Positions 1 to 9,284 are shown, counted from the first letter of the stretch. The stretch is 64,000 bases of DNA from an uncultured Eubacteriales bacterium (GCA_900542465.1 UQNS01000002.1:124001-188000); one strand, 5' to 3'. Notes: a model not told the origin generated them from the letters alone. Made by a program: numbers and translations.

Positions 1-1
1 T

Positions 2-967
2 AAGAATATAGAAGTATTTGGTATTTCAGATGCCTGTGTCATTTCTGAAGACCCTCATTTTATAGCGCAGGAAAGGGATATTTCATTTGATAAGATACTT
101 ATAGATGCTCCTTGTTCCGGAGAAGGAATGTTTCGAAAAGACAATAAACTTATCTCTGCATGGGCGAAAAACGGACCGGAGTACTTTTCTAAGATACAGA
201 GAGATATCATTCTTCTTGCAGCAGATATGCTGAAGCCGGGTGGAATGATGCTTTACTCCACATGTACATTCAATAAAATGGAAAATGAAGGCAGTGTGAT
301 CCATCTCTTAAGTCAGAGACCGGACTGTCATCTTGTTGATATACCTAAAGAACATGGATTTTACCCGGGATACACAGATACAGAAGATGAGAAAAAGTAT
401 AAGCTTGATAAATGCGCCAGACTTTTCCCGTTTGCACTTAAAGGAGAAGGACATTTCCTTGCATTGATCCAAAAAGACGGGCAAAGAGTGGAGACACCGG
501 GAAGCTTTCCTTTTTCAAGAAGGAAAGAGAAACTTTCTGAAGAAACGCTAGAATTTTTGAAACACCTAAAACTGCCGGTCGATCATGACAGGATCATTCG
601 AAAGGATGGAAAACTCTATATGAATCCAACCATAGAATTTATGTCGATGAGATCATCAGGAAGAAATGCGAGATTTCTTCGTAATGGATTGTATATTGGA
701 GAGGAAAAGAAAAACAGGTTCGAACCGTCCCAGGCCTTGGCAATGACCATGAAATCAGACGAGTTTGATAATGTAATAAGTCTGAATGCTGATGATATAA
801 GAGTCGATAAGTATTTAAGAGGGGAGACGATCTCCTTTAGCGAAGGTGAGATAAATGCGGAAAATGGAAATGTTCTTTTCTGCGTAGATTCGTATCCTCT
901 GGGATGGGGCAAGCTGAACGGGATGACAATGAAAAACAAGTATCTTCCGGGATGGAGAAAAATGTAA
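2..967 (+). CDS. RsmF-like 16S/23S rRNA (cytosine-C5)-methyltransferase, 5' end missing
   Basis: The reading frame is open from base 2, so the start codon lies left of the window and the N-terminal part, including most of the SAM-binding motifs, is missing. The visible part starts shortly before the DAPCSGEGMF motif (motif IV, with the conserved Pro-Cys) and continues to STCTFN (motif VI, with the nucleophilic Cys). The two-cysteine arrangement is typical of the Nol1/Nop2/Sun family of rRNA m5C methyltransferases. A C-terminal region of about 180 residues follows, as in the RsmF/YebU branch, which has a PUA-like RNA-binding tail. Its TAA stop overlaps the ATG of the pseudouridine synthase gene, so the two are probably translationally coupled. 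The exact rRNA target cannot be read from the sequence. Confidence 0.9.
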   Translation, partial: KNIEVFGISDACVISEDPHFIAQERDISFDKILIDAPCSGEGMFRKDNKLISAWAKNGPEYFSKIQRDIILLAADMLKPGGMMLYSTCTFNKMENEGSVIHLLSQRPDCHLVDIPKEHGFYPGYTDTEDEKKYKLDKCARLFPFALKGEGHFLALIQKDGQRVETPGSFPFSRRKEKLSEETLEFLKHLKLPVDHDRIIRKDGKLYMNPTIEFMSMRSSGRNARFLRNGLYIGEEKKNRFEPSQALAMTMKSDEFDNVISLNADDIRVDKYLRGETISFSEGEINAENGNVLFCVDSYPLGWGKLNGMTMKNKYLPGWRKM

Positions 968-2034
968 TGCGTGAGCTTGTAATAACAAAGCAGACAGAGG
1001 GAAGCAAACTTTTAAGAACTCTGGTGAAACTACTTCCGAAAGCCGGCAATGGGATCCTCCATAAAATGCTCAGAAAGAAAAATATAACTCTTAATAATTC
1101 CAGGGCGGACGGAAATGAGATCCTCATGGAGGGAGACCGCATCAAGATCTTTTTTTCAGAGGAGACCTTTGAAAGTTTTGGGTGGCCGTCGGACAGAACA
1201 CAGGCTGAAATACAAAGGACAAAAAATCATTCAGGTGACATGCATAAGGGACCCGGACTGGATATTATCTTCGAAAATGATGATATTATTCTCGTTAATA
1301 AGCCTTTAGGCATGCTTTCACAGAAGGCAGATCCTAATGACATTTCAATGGTGGAGCATATATCTGATTATCTGGAGAGCCGGGGCGAATTTAAAAACTC
1401 GGAGCTCATATTTAAACCTGCTGTTGCAAACAGACTGGATAGAAATACATCGGGAATCATTGCCGCAGGCAAAAATATTACGGGACTTAAATTTCTTTCT
1501 GACGGATTTAAAAACAGGAGATTTGACAAGCTGTACTTATCAGTGGTAAAAGGCAAGATCGACAGCAAGCGCCTTCTAAACGGACTGTGGTCAAAGGACA
1601 GCCACGGAAATAAAGTCCGGATCCGGGATATAGGATGGGATCCGGAGATGGGTAGGTTATTTCCGAAAGAATATTGGATCCCGGGAAATGTACCGGTCCA
1701 GACGGCTGTATATCCGATAAAAAACAATGGAAATGCAACTCTTATTATGGTCGAATTGCTCACAGGGAAGACTCACCAGATAAGAGCCCAGCTGGCAGGT
1801 GCGGGATATCCTTTAATGGCTGACTATAAGTATGGAAACAAGGGCTTTAACGAGATCTATAAACGAAAATATGGGATCGCGTCGCAGTTTCTGCATGCAT
1901 ATTATCTTTCTATATCCGGAACGGGTGCCTTTTTCGCGGACATCCCGCCTTTATTTATCAGAATACTTAAAGGAGAGAATCTATGGGAACCTGGAATTCA
2001 AGAGGTCTTCGAGGATCAGCACTTGAGGATCTGA
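967..2034 (+). CDS. RluA-family 23S rRNA pseudouridine synthase (RluC/RluD-like)
   Basis: A 355-residue enzyme that should isomerise uridines in 23S rRNA to pseudouridine. An S4-like RNA-binding segment occupies about residues 15-65. The catalytic domain begins at the DDIILVNKPLGMLSQ region, and the catalytic aspartate is in NRLDRNTSG (Asp158). The later segment GKTHQIRAQLAGAGYPLMAD is the usual second conserved block of the RluA family. I chose the ATG at 967, which overlaps the upstream stop as TAATG. An in-frame ATG at 904 would overlap the methyltransferase by 64 bp and add 21 residues that look like shadow sequence. Its 3' end overlaps recU by 52 bp. Which uridines are modified cannot be told. 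Confidence 0.9.
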   Translation: MRELVITKQTEGSKLLRTLVKLLPKAGNGILHKMLRKKNITLNNSRADGNEILMEGDRIKIFFSEETFESFGWPSDRTQAEIQRTKNHSGDMHKGPGLDIIFENDDIILVNKPLGMLSQKADPNDISMVEHISDYLESRGEFKNSELIFKPAVANRLDRNTSGIIAAGKNITGLKFLSDGFKNRRFDKLYLSVVKGKIDSKRLLNGLWSKDSHGNKVRIRDIGWDPEMGRLFPKEYWIPGNVPVQTAVYPIKNNGNATLIMVELLTGKTHQIRAQLAGAGYPLMADYKYGNKGFNEIYKRKYGIASQFLHAYYLSISGTGAFFADIPPLFIRILKGENLWEPGIQEVFEDQHLRI

Positions 2035-2513
2035 TCAACTTAAGCAATGAAAAGTATCTAAGTGCAGGGCTTGCGCTCGTTCAGAAGATCCCTACACCGA
2101 TTAAGCCTATAAGGATTGATAAGGAAAGCAGGCAGATAACCCTTGCGTATTTTGACCAGAGATCCACAGTAGACTATATGGGGATCGTACAAGGTATCCC
2201 TATATGCTTTGACGCAAAGGAGACTGCAAGCGATACATATTCCATAAATAATATTCATGATCACCAGGTAAGATTTATGGAAAATTTTGAACTGCAGAAG
2301 GGAATAGCATTTATCATTCTGCAGTTTACCAAGAGAGATGAAACCTACTATATTCCGTACAGAGATATAAAGAAATTCTGGGAGAGAGCAGAAGGTGGAG
2401 GACGAAAAAGTTTCTGTTATGATGAGATCGATAAGGATTTTGTTATTCCATCATCAGGCGGATTGCTTGTCCACTACCTTGAAACTCTGCAGAAGGACCT
2501 GCTGAGCAGGTGA
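1983..2513 (+). CDS. recU: Holliday junction resolvase RecU
   Basis: A 176-residue endonuclease that cleaves four-way DNA junctions during recombinational repair and chromosome segregation. The N-terminal NSRGLRGSALEDLINLSN block and the metal-binding core STVDYMG...CFDAKE (Asp and Glu-Lys of the PD-(D/E)XK-type site) match the RecU family. Length is close to the usual 170-200 residues. The start at 1983 follows AAAGGAGAG at a good distance. The gene overlaps the end of the pseudouridine synthase gene by 52 bp in another frame, so it is expressed from the same transcript. A strong terminator follows its stop. RecU commonly sits beside a penicillin-binding protein gene in Firmicutes, but not here. 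Confidence 0.92.
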   Translation: MGTWNSRGLRGSALEDLINLSNEKYLSAGLALVQKIPTPIKPIRIDKESRQITLAYFDQRSTVDYMGIVQGIPICFDAKETASDTYSINNIHDHQVRFMENFELQKGIAFIILQFTKRDETYYIPYRDIKKFWERAEGGGRKSFCYDEIDKDFVIPSSGGLLVHYLETLQKDLLSR

Positions 2514-2529
2514 CTTTCAGGACTACAGG

Positions 2530-2563
2530 CATGACCGGTTAGTTTTCCGGTCATGTCTTTTTT
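2530..2563 (+). terminator. Rho-independent terminator after recU
   Basis: A perfect 9-bp stem (CATGACCGG / CCGGTCATG) with an 8-nt loop is followed by a T-rich run. It closes the methyltransferase-pseudouridine synthase-recU transcript. Confidence 0.9.
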
Positions 2564-2600
2564 GTATATAAATATGACAAATAAAATATGAAAAATTTGC

Positions 2601-2629
2601 TTGTATGCAAAAAAGTCTTGTGTTATTAT
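2601..2629 (+). promoter_or_regulatory. Sigma-A-type promoter for the NEAT surface protein
   Basis: TTGTAT (2601-2606) and TATTAT (2624-2629) are 17 bp apart, and TGT directly before the -10 makes it an extended -10. Transcription should start near 2636, about 150 bp upstream of the surface-protein ATG. Confidence 0.6.
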
Positions 2630-2663
2630 AACTGCGAAAAAGAGTAATTTTTTTTTATACATA

Positions 2664-2681
2664 AGTTAGCTATTGCTAACT
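2664..2681. promoter_or_regulatory. Candidate operator: AGTTAGC-TATT-GCTAACT dyad
   Basis: A perfect 7-bp inverted repeat with a 4-bp centre lies about 30 bp downstream of the predicted start site of the NEAT-domain surface protein. The GTTAG...CTAAC arrangement resembles the dyads bound by DtxR/IdeR-type metalloregulators. A metal-controlled repressor would fit a NEAT protein, but that link is inference. As RNA it would form only a short hairpin with no T run, so a DNA operator is the simpler reading. Confidence 0.45.
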
Positions 2682-2785
2682 GTAATTTTAAGAAGGTGAT
2701 AAAAGCTTAGAAATGACCTGTTTTGAAAAATATATATTTATATTAAGGAATATATAAAAAACTTCAATTTAAGAAAGGAGAGTAT

Positions 2786-5700
2786 ATGAAAACAAGAATA
2801 GTTTTGTTTCTAATGACATTTTCAATGATGTTTTCTATTCTGCCGGCAGCGCTTACACGTGAATATGTTCATGCTGAAGAATCAGACAGAGGAGAAGAAA
2901 CTCATAGTATAAATATTTATTCAGATGAAACAAAAGGTAAGGTCGAGGTACCTGATGGCGGCAAGTTTAAAACAGGTGCAAAAGTAACCTTTACTATTAA
3001 GGCAAATGCTGGATTTACGGTAGATTCCGTTCATGCATTTAAAAGTGATTTTTCAGAGATAACAACGACAGAAGAGGGCGATAATAAATATAGTTTCACT
3101 ATGCCTGATTGTGATGTCATGCTGCAGGTCCAGTTTACGCTTAAAATTGGAGAAGGTGAGCATATAGTAAAAGTAGGTGCTGGTTCAAATTCAATGACTA
3201 TAATAAATGGAGATAATACCAGTAATGACGAACTTATTGCTAAGGCAGGAGACAAGATAAAGGTAAAGCACAAAGGAAGTGGAGGAAAATATTTAACCGA
3301 GCTCCAGCTTGTCACTAAAAACAGTAAAGTTGATGTACCTGAGGTAAAACTGGAAAACAGATCAGGTCTGGATACTGAATGGTCATTTACTATGCCTGAA
3401 AGCAGTATAAGCATAAATGGAGAGCCTGTGTCGATGAGGACCAAGTATACGGTCTCTGTTGAGCCTGAGAGTTTAAAGGATTATGTTGGAAAAGAGGGAG
3501 ATACCATTCTGGGTGAAAGCATTACATCTTACACTGGTACGAATATAAGGATAGATAACGTAATAAATGGCAAATATTATGTACCGGAATTTACTTTCAC
3601 TTCAAACGACAGTACACAGCCGGCTCCAAAAGTGACTGTCAAGAACGTGGAAAACGATGTTACCAACTACAAGATAGGTAGATATCTGGTAACAGAAGCA
3701 GAACTTAAAGTTAAACTGGTTGAAGCAGATAAGGCGCATAAGCTTATCAATAGATGTACAGATCTGGGAGATGGGAACAAACTGGATATAAACAATGGGT
3801 CTACAATGTCTCTTGCAGGAAACGATGTGGAACTTGTTTTAAGCATGAATATAGATAAAGGTTATCACAACAGCAAAGCGCCGGTTGTGAAAAGTGCGAA
3901 CGGAAAAGAGATCAGCCTTGAACCGGTCAAATCATGGAATGATAATGAATTAAAATGGAAATTCAATATGCCTGATCAGGATGTAACTATTGAAGAGCCG
4001 GAGGGAGGCCTCTTAAATGTATATGACAAGTATAGTATCAACATTGAAGAAGCTTCCAGAAAATATATTTCATGCGATGTTGATAAAGCCTTTCCGGATT
4101 CGATTTTTAAATTTATACTGACACAACCGGAAAAAGGGCATATTTCCTATGTGCGTGTAAGGAAAGATGGAAAGGATTATTATTTCCACCCTGAAGAAGA
4201 AGGAAAAGCCGTCAAATTTAAAATGCTTAAAGGAGATGTTGATGTATCGGCGGTCATTTCTGATGCATGGACCGATAAAGGAAATTACAATGAAGAACTT
4301 TATAAAAGCCCTGCAGGAGACTGGAAGCTTTACAATGGAGCTGACTTTGCAGCTTTTATGTTAAGAATGGAGGAAAACAGGTCTGAATTTAATGGAAAGA
4401 CAGTTACACTTGAAGACGATATCGATCTGAGCGGTCATGAATGGAACTGCGCTTCGGCCAAAGGGGTGGCTTTGGTATCAACAAAGATAGATGGCAAAGG
4501 AAAAAAGATCACCGGACTGCACATTGCCGAGAGCTCAATAGTAGGAAGAGAATCATGGAGCTCGTTATATTATTACGGTATTTGCAATAACATGAGTCTG
4601 GAGATCGACAACCTGGAGATCAAGGGGAAAATAGATGCACGTGTTGCAAGTAACCCAAGCTCAAACCAGCTCTTTGCGGCAGCTTTTGATCCGACAAGAG
4701 AGGACATAAGCTTATTTAACAGCAAGATAGATGTAGATATAACTGTCTCAGGACAGCATGCTTATGGAATATTTTCTACAGTGTATGCGGATGAGGTCTG
4801 CAGAACGCTGCAAAGATCAAATAATAATAAAACATCTATGTCTAATAATGAGATCTCAGGAAGTATCAGAGTAAAGGATTGCAGTATAGGAAATGGCTAT
4901 TTCGATGTTGTGAATTCTGTGATATCAGCCGAAGGGTATGGCGCAAAAAATAACGCAGTTTTTACTGATTATACACTGGAAGATTCGGTAGATGTGCTTA
5001 AGAACGGGACTGTAAGCGTAAATTATTTTCTGTATAATGCATCTGACAATATAGTTAATAATTATTATGCCGGAATAGTTACTAAAACTAAGGAATTTCC
5101 AAATTATAGCCAGGGATTTTTTGAAAGAACGGATAAAAGTACAGGTGAGAACTATGTTGTAAATTGTCAGCCTGTCGCTGAAGGAGTAAGAGGAGGGGAA
5201 AATATACTCCGCTTAGATAATAAAAAGGAATTACTGGATAAGTTAAATGCATGGGTGGATGCTAACCAGACTCAGGATATGTTCTACAAGAGCTGGAAGG
5301 CAGGTATGAATGAATTGCCGATGTTTGGAGAAAGAGGACATAATACACAGGATACCTACGAGATCAAAAAACTTGTAAGTGGAAATGGAAATGTTGCAGT
5401 TCCGAATGCTGCAGCACCCGGAAGCAAGGTAACTATAAGCACGAAACCTGCAAACCTCAATGTTTTAGAAAGTTTAAAGGTATATCCTAAGGATGATCCA
5501 ACGGAAGAGCTTCCGGTAAAGGATCTGAAGAACGGCAGTTTTACCTTCTATATGATCGATAAGCCAGTGTGTGTTGAAGTGGTGTTTAAGGAAAAAGGCA
5601 GGACTATTACGCTGCATCAGGATGGAAAAGGGGAGGCACTTATTAAGAGTGCCGAGACAGGCCTTTCTGACAAGGCAACGAGCGGCGAGATCATAAATAT

Positions 5701-7828
5701 AAGCTTTACACCTAGTAAAAAAAGTGTTTTTGAAAGTGCTAGTGTAACTGCGTCAGGGAAAAATATACCACTGACATTTACAGATGCGAATCATGCACAT
5801 TTTACTATGCCGGACAACGATGTAACGGTAAATGTGAAATTTAAAGATATATCTGATTTATATAATGGAGACGGTTCGTTAAAGCCTGGAAAATATTCTA
5901 TAAATACATATTTTGGAAGCTACTACGTAGTTAAGGGAACAGAAGCTGAACCGGTGGGAATGTATGGAGCTATGGGATTTCCTCCTCAGCAGTCCAAACT
6001 GGTATTTACCGTTAAGGAAGATGGAACGACGCATGTTGACAGCTGGATAACTCCATCTATTCAGAATCCATTGGGATATGCAGGTCTGTCTGAGCTGAAG
6101 ATATGCAATAAGCAGTTTGGCGACACCAATGATGACGATAGGATACATGGATCAGAAGACCTGGGTGCTTCATCAATAGATGACACTAATTATCCTCTCA
6201 CTCTTGGGATAGGGAATGCGAAAAACTGGTATACCGCACCTTTAGCGACGGGTGTCAGAACACCTTATGACGGGCCTGTGTATAAGGTCGGTGCTACAAC
6301 AAGTGAAAGCGATAAGATCATCGGTTATTTCTTTAGTAAAAATAATGTAGAGAAACAGGAACTTCCGGGATTGACCGATATTCCTGGTCAGGTATTCCCT
6401 GGAGAATTTAGTTTCGACCTGCCGGCGGGAGTCTCTCTTCGTAATACCGGCAAGCCGGAAGATGCACTTATCCATATGGCAGCGTTTGTTGGACAGATGC
6501 AGTATTATGCTCAGGTGATGATGTATGCGGACTTCAGCACACTGAAAGTTGAAGATCAGGCTCCGGAGCCGCAGGAAGAAAAGATATATTCCGTTCCTGT
6601 CAAGATGATGCATGCAAGCTTAGCCGGACAGGATTCCATGGGAAACAAGGCTTTGGATGGAAAAGCGGTCGTAAAAGTAAAAGATGGGAAAGCAAGCTAC
6701 GAGTTAACGTTAAAAGGAATAAAGATCCAGGAAGCATACGGGCATTTGATGAAGATGTACAGTTATGCGGAATCTGATACAAAACTGAAAAATCCTATTC
6801 CTTCTGAAATTACTTCCAAGAAGGATGATATTGGATTAGATGGAAAGATACATGCGTTCCCAAGAACTGTCCGAATAGGCCGTGACAAGGAAAGAGAGGA
6901 TAGATTCTACATTCGTGTCAATGTAGATGCGATGAATGGTGATAGAGGAGAGCAGAATGCTATCTTAGTGTTTGACTGGAAAAATGCCGTGGAAGGTATC
7001 GAACCGGAGATGCTTAACAAAAAGAGCCTGGAAGATGCGATTAGTGAAGCTAAAAAGATCAAGCAGGGAAAGAAGAAAGATGACGCATTTACGGCATTAC
7101 AGACAGCTATCTCCCTGGCGGAAGGTGTTTTGAGCAGTGCAAAAAAACAGGATGAAATAGATGAAGCAGTCAGGTCTTTAGAGGGAGCGGTAAAAGCATT
7201 CAATTCATATCCGGATAAGGAAGAGCCTGAGACTCCGGAAGGACCAAAGATGATAAATGGCGATAAAGCTGAGTGGGTACATGGATCGGATGAAGGTCTA
7301 TCATTCACATCAAGTGCTTCAATTGAAGAATTTAAAGAAATCAGAGTAGATGGAAATTTGATATCAAAAGAAAACTATCAATTAAAGAAAGGATCAATTA
7401 TCGTAACATTAAACAGTTCATATCTTAACAGCCTGCAGCTAGGGAAGCATAAACTAGATATCGTATCAAAAAATGGCACTGCAAGCGGAGAGTTCAATAT
7501 AGTGTCAAACAAGAACAAGCCAGATAACCCTGGAAAGCCGGATAACCATGGCAACCCGGATAACCCTGGCAACCCGGATAACCCTGGCAACCCGGATAAC
7601 CCTGGAAACCCAGATAACCCGGATAAACCAAGTGCTCCTGACGCGGATAATAAACACAAAAACAAGCTTGATAATAAGATGGATGATATCAGTAAAGTTA
7701 AAGACAGCAGAAAGACACCTCTAACCGGAGACAGGTCACATGTTTCGGTATATGTGATCATGTGCGTAGCGGCAGCGGCATCTGTATTTGGCATTTTGAA
7801 CTACAGGAACAGAAGAAAGTTAAAATAA
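2786..7828 (+). CDS. Large cell-wall-anchored surface protein with NEAT, FIVAR-like and B-repeat modules
   Basis: A 1680-residue exported protein. A signal peptide (residues 1-31) ends at VHA before EES. Several bacterial B-repeat-like units follow, recognised by the FTMPD.DV signature near residues 105, 205, 395 and 1010. A middle region (about 510-730) resembles beta-helical adhesin repeats (TLEDDIDLSG...IDGKGKKITGL). A NEAT-like region lies at about 1030-1250 and a clearer NEAT domain (VPVKMMHAS...SMGNKAL) at about 1265-1400. A FIVAR-like three-helix module lies at 1409-1475. Six PDNPGN-type repeats probably span the wall, and a sortase signal TPLTG (about 1644-1648) precedes a hydrophobic segment and a basic tail. 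NEAT domains bind haem or act as adhesins; I could not identify haem-ligating tyrosines, so the ligand is unknown. The RBS is AAAGGAG. The gene is monocistronic. Confidence 0.88.
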   Translation: MKTRIVLFLMTFSMMFSILPAALTREYVHAEESDRGEETHSINIYSDETKGKVEVPDGGKFKTGAKVTFTIKANAGFTVDSVHAFKSDFSEITTTEEGDNKYSFTMPDCDVMLQVQFTLKIGEGEHIVKVGAGSNSMTIINGDNTSNDELIAKAGDKIKVKHKGSGGKYLTELQLVTKNSKVDVPEVKLENRSGLDTEWSFTMPESSISINGEPVSMRTKYTVSVEPESLKDYVGKEGDTILGESITSYTGTNIRIDNVINGKYYVPEFTFTSNDSTQPAPKVTVKNVENDVTNYKIGRYLVTEAELKVKLVEADKAHKLINRCTDLGDGNKLDINNGSTMSLAGNDVELVLSMNIDKGYHNSKAPVVKSANGKEISLEPVKSWNDNELKWKFNMPDQDVTIEEPEGGLLNVYDKYSINIEEASRKYISCDVDKAFPDSIFKFILTQPEKGHISYVRVRKDGKDYYFHPEEEGKAVKFKMLKGDVDVSAVISDAWTDKGNYNEELYKSPAGDWKLYNGADFAAFMLRMEENRSEFNGKTVTLEDDIDLSGHEWNCASAKGVALVSTKIDGKGKKITGLHIAESSIVGRESWSSLYYYGICNNMSLEIDNLEIKGKIDARVASNPSSNQLFAAAFDPTREDISLFNSKIDVDITVSGQHAYGIFSTVYADEVCRTLQRSNNNKTSMSNNEISGSIRVKDCSIGNGYFDVVNSVISAEGYGAKNNAVFTDYTLEDSVDVLKNGTVSVNYFLYNASDNIVNNYYAGIVTKTKEFPNYSQGFFERTDKSTGENYVVNCQPVAEGVRGGENILRLDNKKELLDKLNAWVDANQTQDMFYKSWKAGMNELPMFGERGHNTQDTYEIKKLVSGNGNVAVPNAAAPGSKVTISTKPANLNVLESLKVYPKDDPTEELPVKDLKNGSFTFYMIDKPVCVEVVFKEKGRTITLHQDGKGEALIKSAETGLSDKATSGEIINISFTPSKKSVFESASVTASGKNIPLTFTDANHAHFTMPDNDVTVNVKFKDISDLYNGDGSLKPGKYSINTYFGSYYVVKGTEAEPVGMYGAMGFPPQQSKLVFTVKEDGTTHVDSWITPSIQNPLGYAGLSELKICNKQFGDTNDDDRIHGSEDLGASSIDDTNYPLTLGIGNAKNWYTAPLATGVRTPYDGPVYKVGATTSESDKIIGYFFSKNNVEKQELPGLTDIPGQVFPGEFSFDLPAGVSLRNTGKPEDALIHMAAFVGQMQYYAQVMMYADFSTLKVEDQAPEPQEEKIYSVPVKMMHASLAGQDSMGNKALDGKAVVKVKDGKASYELTLKGIKIQEAYGHLMKMYSYAESDTKLKNPIPSEITSKKDDIGLDGKIHAFPRTVRIGRDKEREDRFYIRVNVDAMNGDRGEQNAILVFDWKNAVEGIEPEMLNKKSLEDAISEAKKIKQGKKKDDAFTALQTAISLAEGVLSSAKKQDEIDEAVRSLEGAVKAFNSYPDKEEPETPEGPKMINGDKAEWVHGSDEGLSFTSSASIEEFKEIRVDGNLISKENYQLKKGSIIVTLNSSYLNSLQLGKHKLDIVSKNGTASGEFNIVSNKNKPDNPGKPDNHGNPDNPGNPDNPGNPDNPGNPDNPDKPSAPDADNKHKNKLDNKMDDISKVKDSRKTPLTGDRSHVSVYVIMCVAAAASVFGILNYRNRRKLK
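7520..7627 (+). repeat. Six tandem 18-bp repeats coding for PDNPGN
   Basis: Six in-frame 18-bp units encode PDNPGK, PDNHGN, PDNPGN (three times) and PDNPDK. The central units are nearly identical at the DNA level, so copy number may vary between strains. The repeat forms the Pro/Asn/Asp-rich wall-spanning linker of the surface protein. Confidence 0.9.
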
Positions 7829-7864
7829 CACAGGTTAATTGAAACAGACACGATAAATATAATT

Positions 7865-7896
7865 AAGGGCGGACTCGTAAGGGGACCGCTCTTTTT
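7865..7896 (+). terminator. Terminator after the surface protein gene
   Basis: A GC-rich stem (GGGCGG paired with CCGCTC, one G-T pair) and a T run follow the stop codon by about 35 bp. Confidence 0.75.
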
Positions 7897-7970
7897 GCTT
7901 GCATTGCAAGTTTTTATGTTTTATTCTTATCAATCTATATATTTTATTGTTTATATAATTATGCAAAGGC

Positions 7971-7999
7971 TTGACTCTTTATTAATATAGGAATATAAT
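7971..7999 (+). promoter_or_regulatory. Promoter of the his operon
   Basis: TTGACT (7971-7976), a 17-bp spacer and a perfect TATAAT (7994-7999). Transcription should start near 8006, giving a leader of about 73 nt. That is too short for a T-box, and no T-box element is visible. Confidence 0.8.
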
Positions 8000-8023
8000 T
8001 TTAACAATTTAACATAGCACCAC

Positions 8024-8037
8024 TTTAGCATGCTAAA
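8024..8037. promoter_or_regulatory. Candidate his operator: 14-bp palindrome
   Basis: TTTAGCATGCTAAA is a perfect palindrome located about 18-31 nt downstream of the predicted his start site, where a bound repressor would block transcription. TrpR-family regulators (YerC/HisR) have been proposed to control his genes in Firmicutes. Assigning this site to one of them is inference. Confidence 0.45.
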
Positions 8038-8078
8038 TAGATAAAATAAAATATTAAGTTTTAAGGGAGGGAATAAGG

Positions 8079-9284
8079 ATGAAAAAAGACCTATTACATA
8101 CACCTGAGGGAGTAAGAGATATATATGGAACAGAGTGTAGAAAGAAAATTCTTGTGACTGACCTTTTAAGAAATGTCTGTGATAAATACGGTTACGGAGA
8201 AATTCAGACACCAACCTTTGAATTTTTCGATGTATTTAATTCGGAAAGGGGCTCTGTTCCTTCAAATGAACTGTTTAAGTTTTTTGACCATCATGGAAAT
8301 ACACTGGTCTTAAGACCTGATATGACGCCATCGATAGCCAGGACAGCTGCAAAATACTTTGCCGATTATATGCTCCCTACTAAACTTTCATATGTTGGAA
8401 ATACATTTATCAATTATGAAAATGCATACAGGGGAAATTTAAAGGAAAATACGATCGTAGGCGGAGAGCTTATAGGAAATGGCGACATTGATGAAGATTT
8501 CGAAATAATATGTATGGCGATCGATTCCATGAAGGCCGTGGGGCTCACTAATTTTCAGGTCGAGATAGGAAATATAAGGTTTTTCAAGGGACTCATGAAG
8601 GAAGCAGGTATTGGCATCGATGATGAGGAGGAGCTTATATATCTTATCAATAATAAGAACTTTTTCGGCGTGGAGGAAAGGATAAAAGAACTGAAAGTTA
8701 CCTCAAACGTAGAGGAAGCTATAATGGCGCTGCCTGGATTATTCGGTAATAAGACAGTTCTTGACAGAGCAAGAGGATTTTCTGATTACAAGGATTGTGT
8801 AATGGCAATTGACAGGCTGTCAGATATATATGAAAAACTCAAGGATTTCGGTTATGAAGAGTATGTTTCGTTTGATTTGGGATCGCTCTCCAGTCATGCA
8901 TACTATACAGGAATAATTTTCCATGCATACACATTTGGAACCGGAGATGCTGTACTTAGCGGCGGAAGATATGATAAACTTATCCGCCAGTTCGGAAAGG
9001 ATAAGCCGTCTATAGGGTATTCTATTCTTGTGGACAGGATAATTGCAGCACTCAATCGCCAGGGAGTGGATATTCTCGGTGATAAAGAGGGGGCCTTGAT
9101 AGTTTATACGAACGAAGGCCGGGACCAGGCAAGAAACCTTGCATTCGGAATCAGAAAAGCAGGCAATCGCGCAAGCCTTATTCTTGAAAATCCAACTTAT
9201 AAGAAGGAAGATTATTTTAATTATGCAAATGAATGGCATTTTAAGGAAGTATACTTTGTTGACAAGGCTATTAAACAGCTTTAA
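8079..9284 (+). CDS. hisZ: ATP phosphoribosyltransferase regulatory subunit HisZ
   Basis: A 401-residue histidyl-tRNA-synthetase-like protein without tRNA charging activity. It assembles with short-form HisG and is needed for its activity and histidine feedback. The class II synthetase-like core shows TPEGVRDIYG near the N-terminus, LRPDMTPSIART (motif 2 region) and LSGGRYDKLIRQFG (motif 3 region). It lacks the C-terminal anticodon-binding domain of real HisRS. It is the first gene of the his operon, and the gap to hisG is 15 bp. The start follows AAGGGAGGG. The presence of a short HisG next door confirms the assignment. Confidence 0.95.
   Translation: MKKDLLHTPEGVRDIYGTECRKKILVTDLLRNVCDKYGYGEIQTPTFEFFDVFNSERGSVPSNELFKFFDHHGNTLVLRPDMTPSIARTAAKYFADYMLPTKLSYVGNTFINYENAYRGNLKENTIVGGELIGNGDIDEDFEIICMAIDSMKAVGLTNFQVEIGNIRFFKGLMKEAGIGIDDEEELIYLINNKNFFGVEERIKELKVTSNVEEAIMALPGLFGNKTVLDRARGFSDYKDCVMAIDRLSDIYEKLKDFGYEEYVSFDLGSLSSHAYYTGIIFHAYTFGTGDAVLSGGRYDKLIRQFGKDKPSIGYSILVDRIIAALNRQGVDILGDKEGALIVYTNEGRDQARNLAFGIRKAGNRASLILENPTYKKEDYFNYANEWHFKEVYFVDKAIKQL

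Noticed and set aside
7520..7627. CRISPR-like array in the surface protein gene
   Set aside because: The 18-bp units are contiguous, have no spacers and encode an in-frame PDNPGN linker.
7378..7794. Minus-strand open frame of 138 codons rich in Gly-Leu-Ser repeats
   Set aside because: It is the complement of the PDNPGN repeat and sortase signal, with no RBS or family signature.
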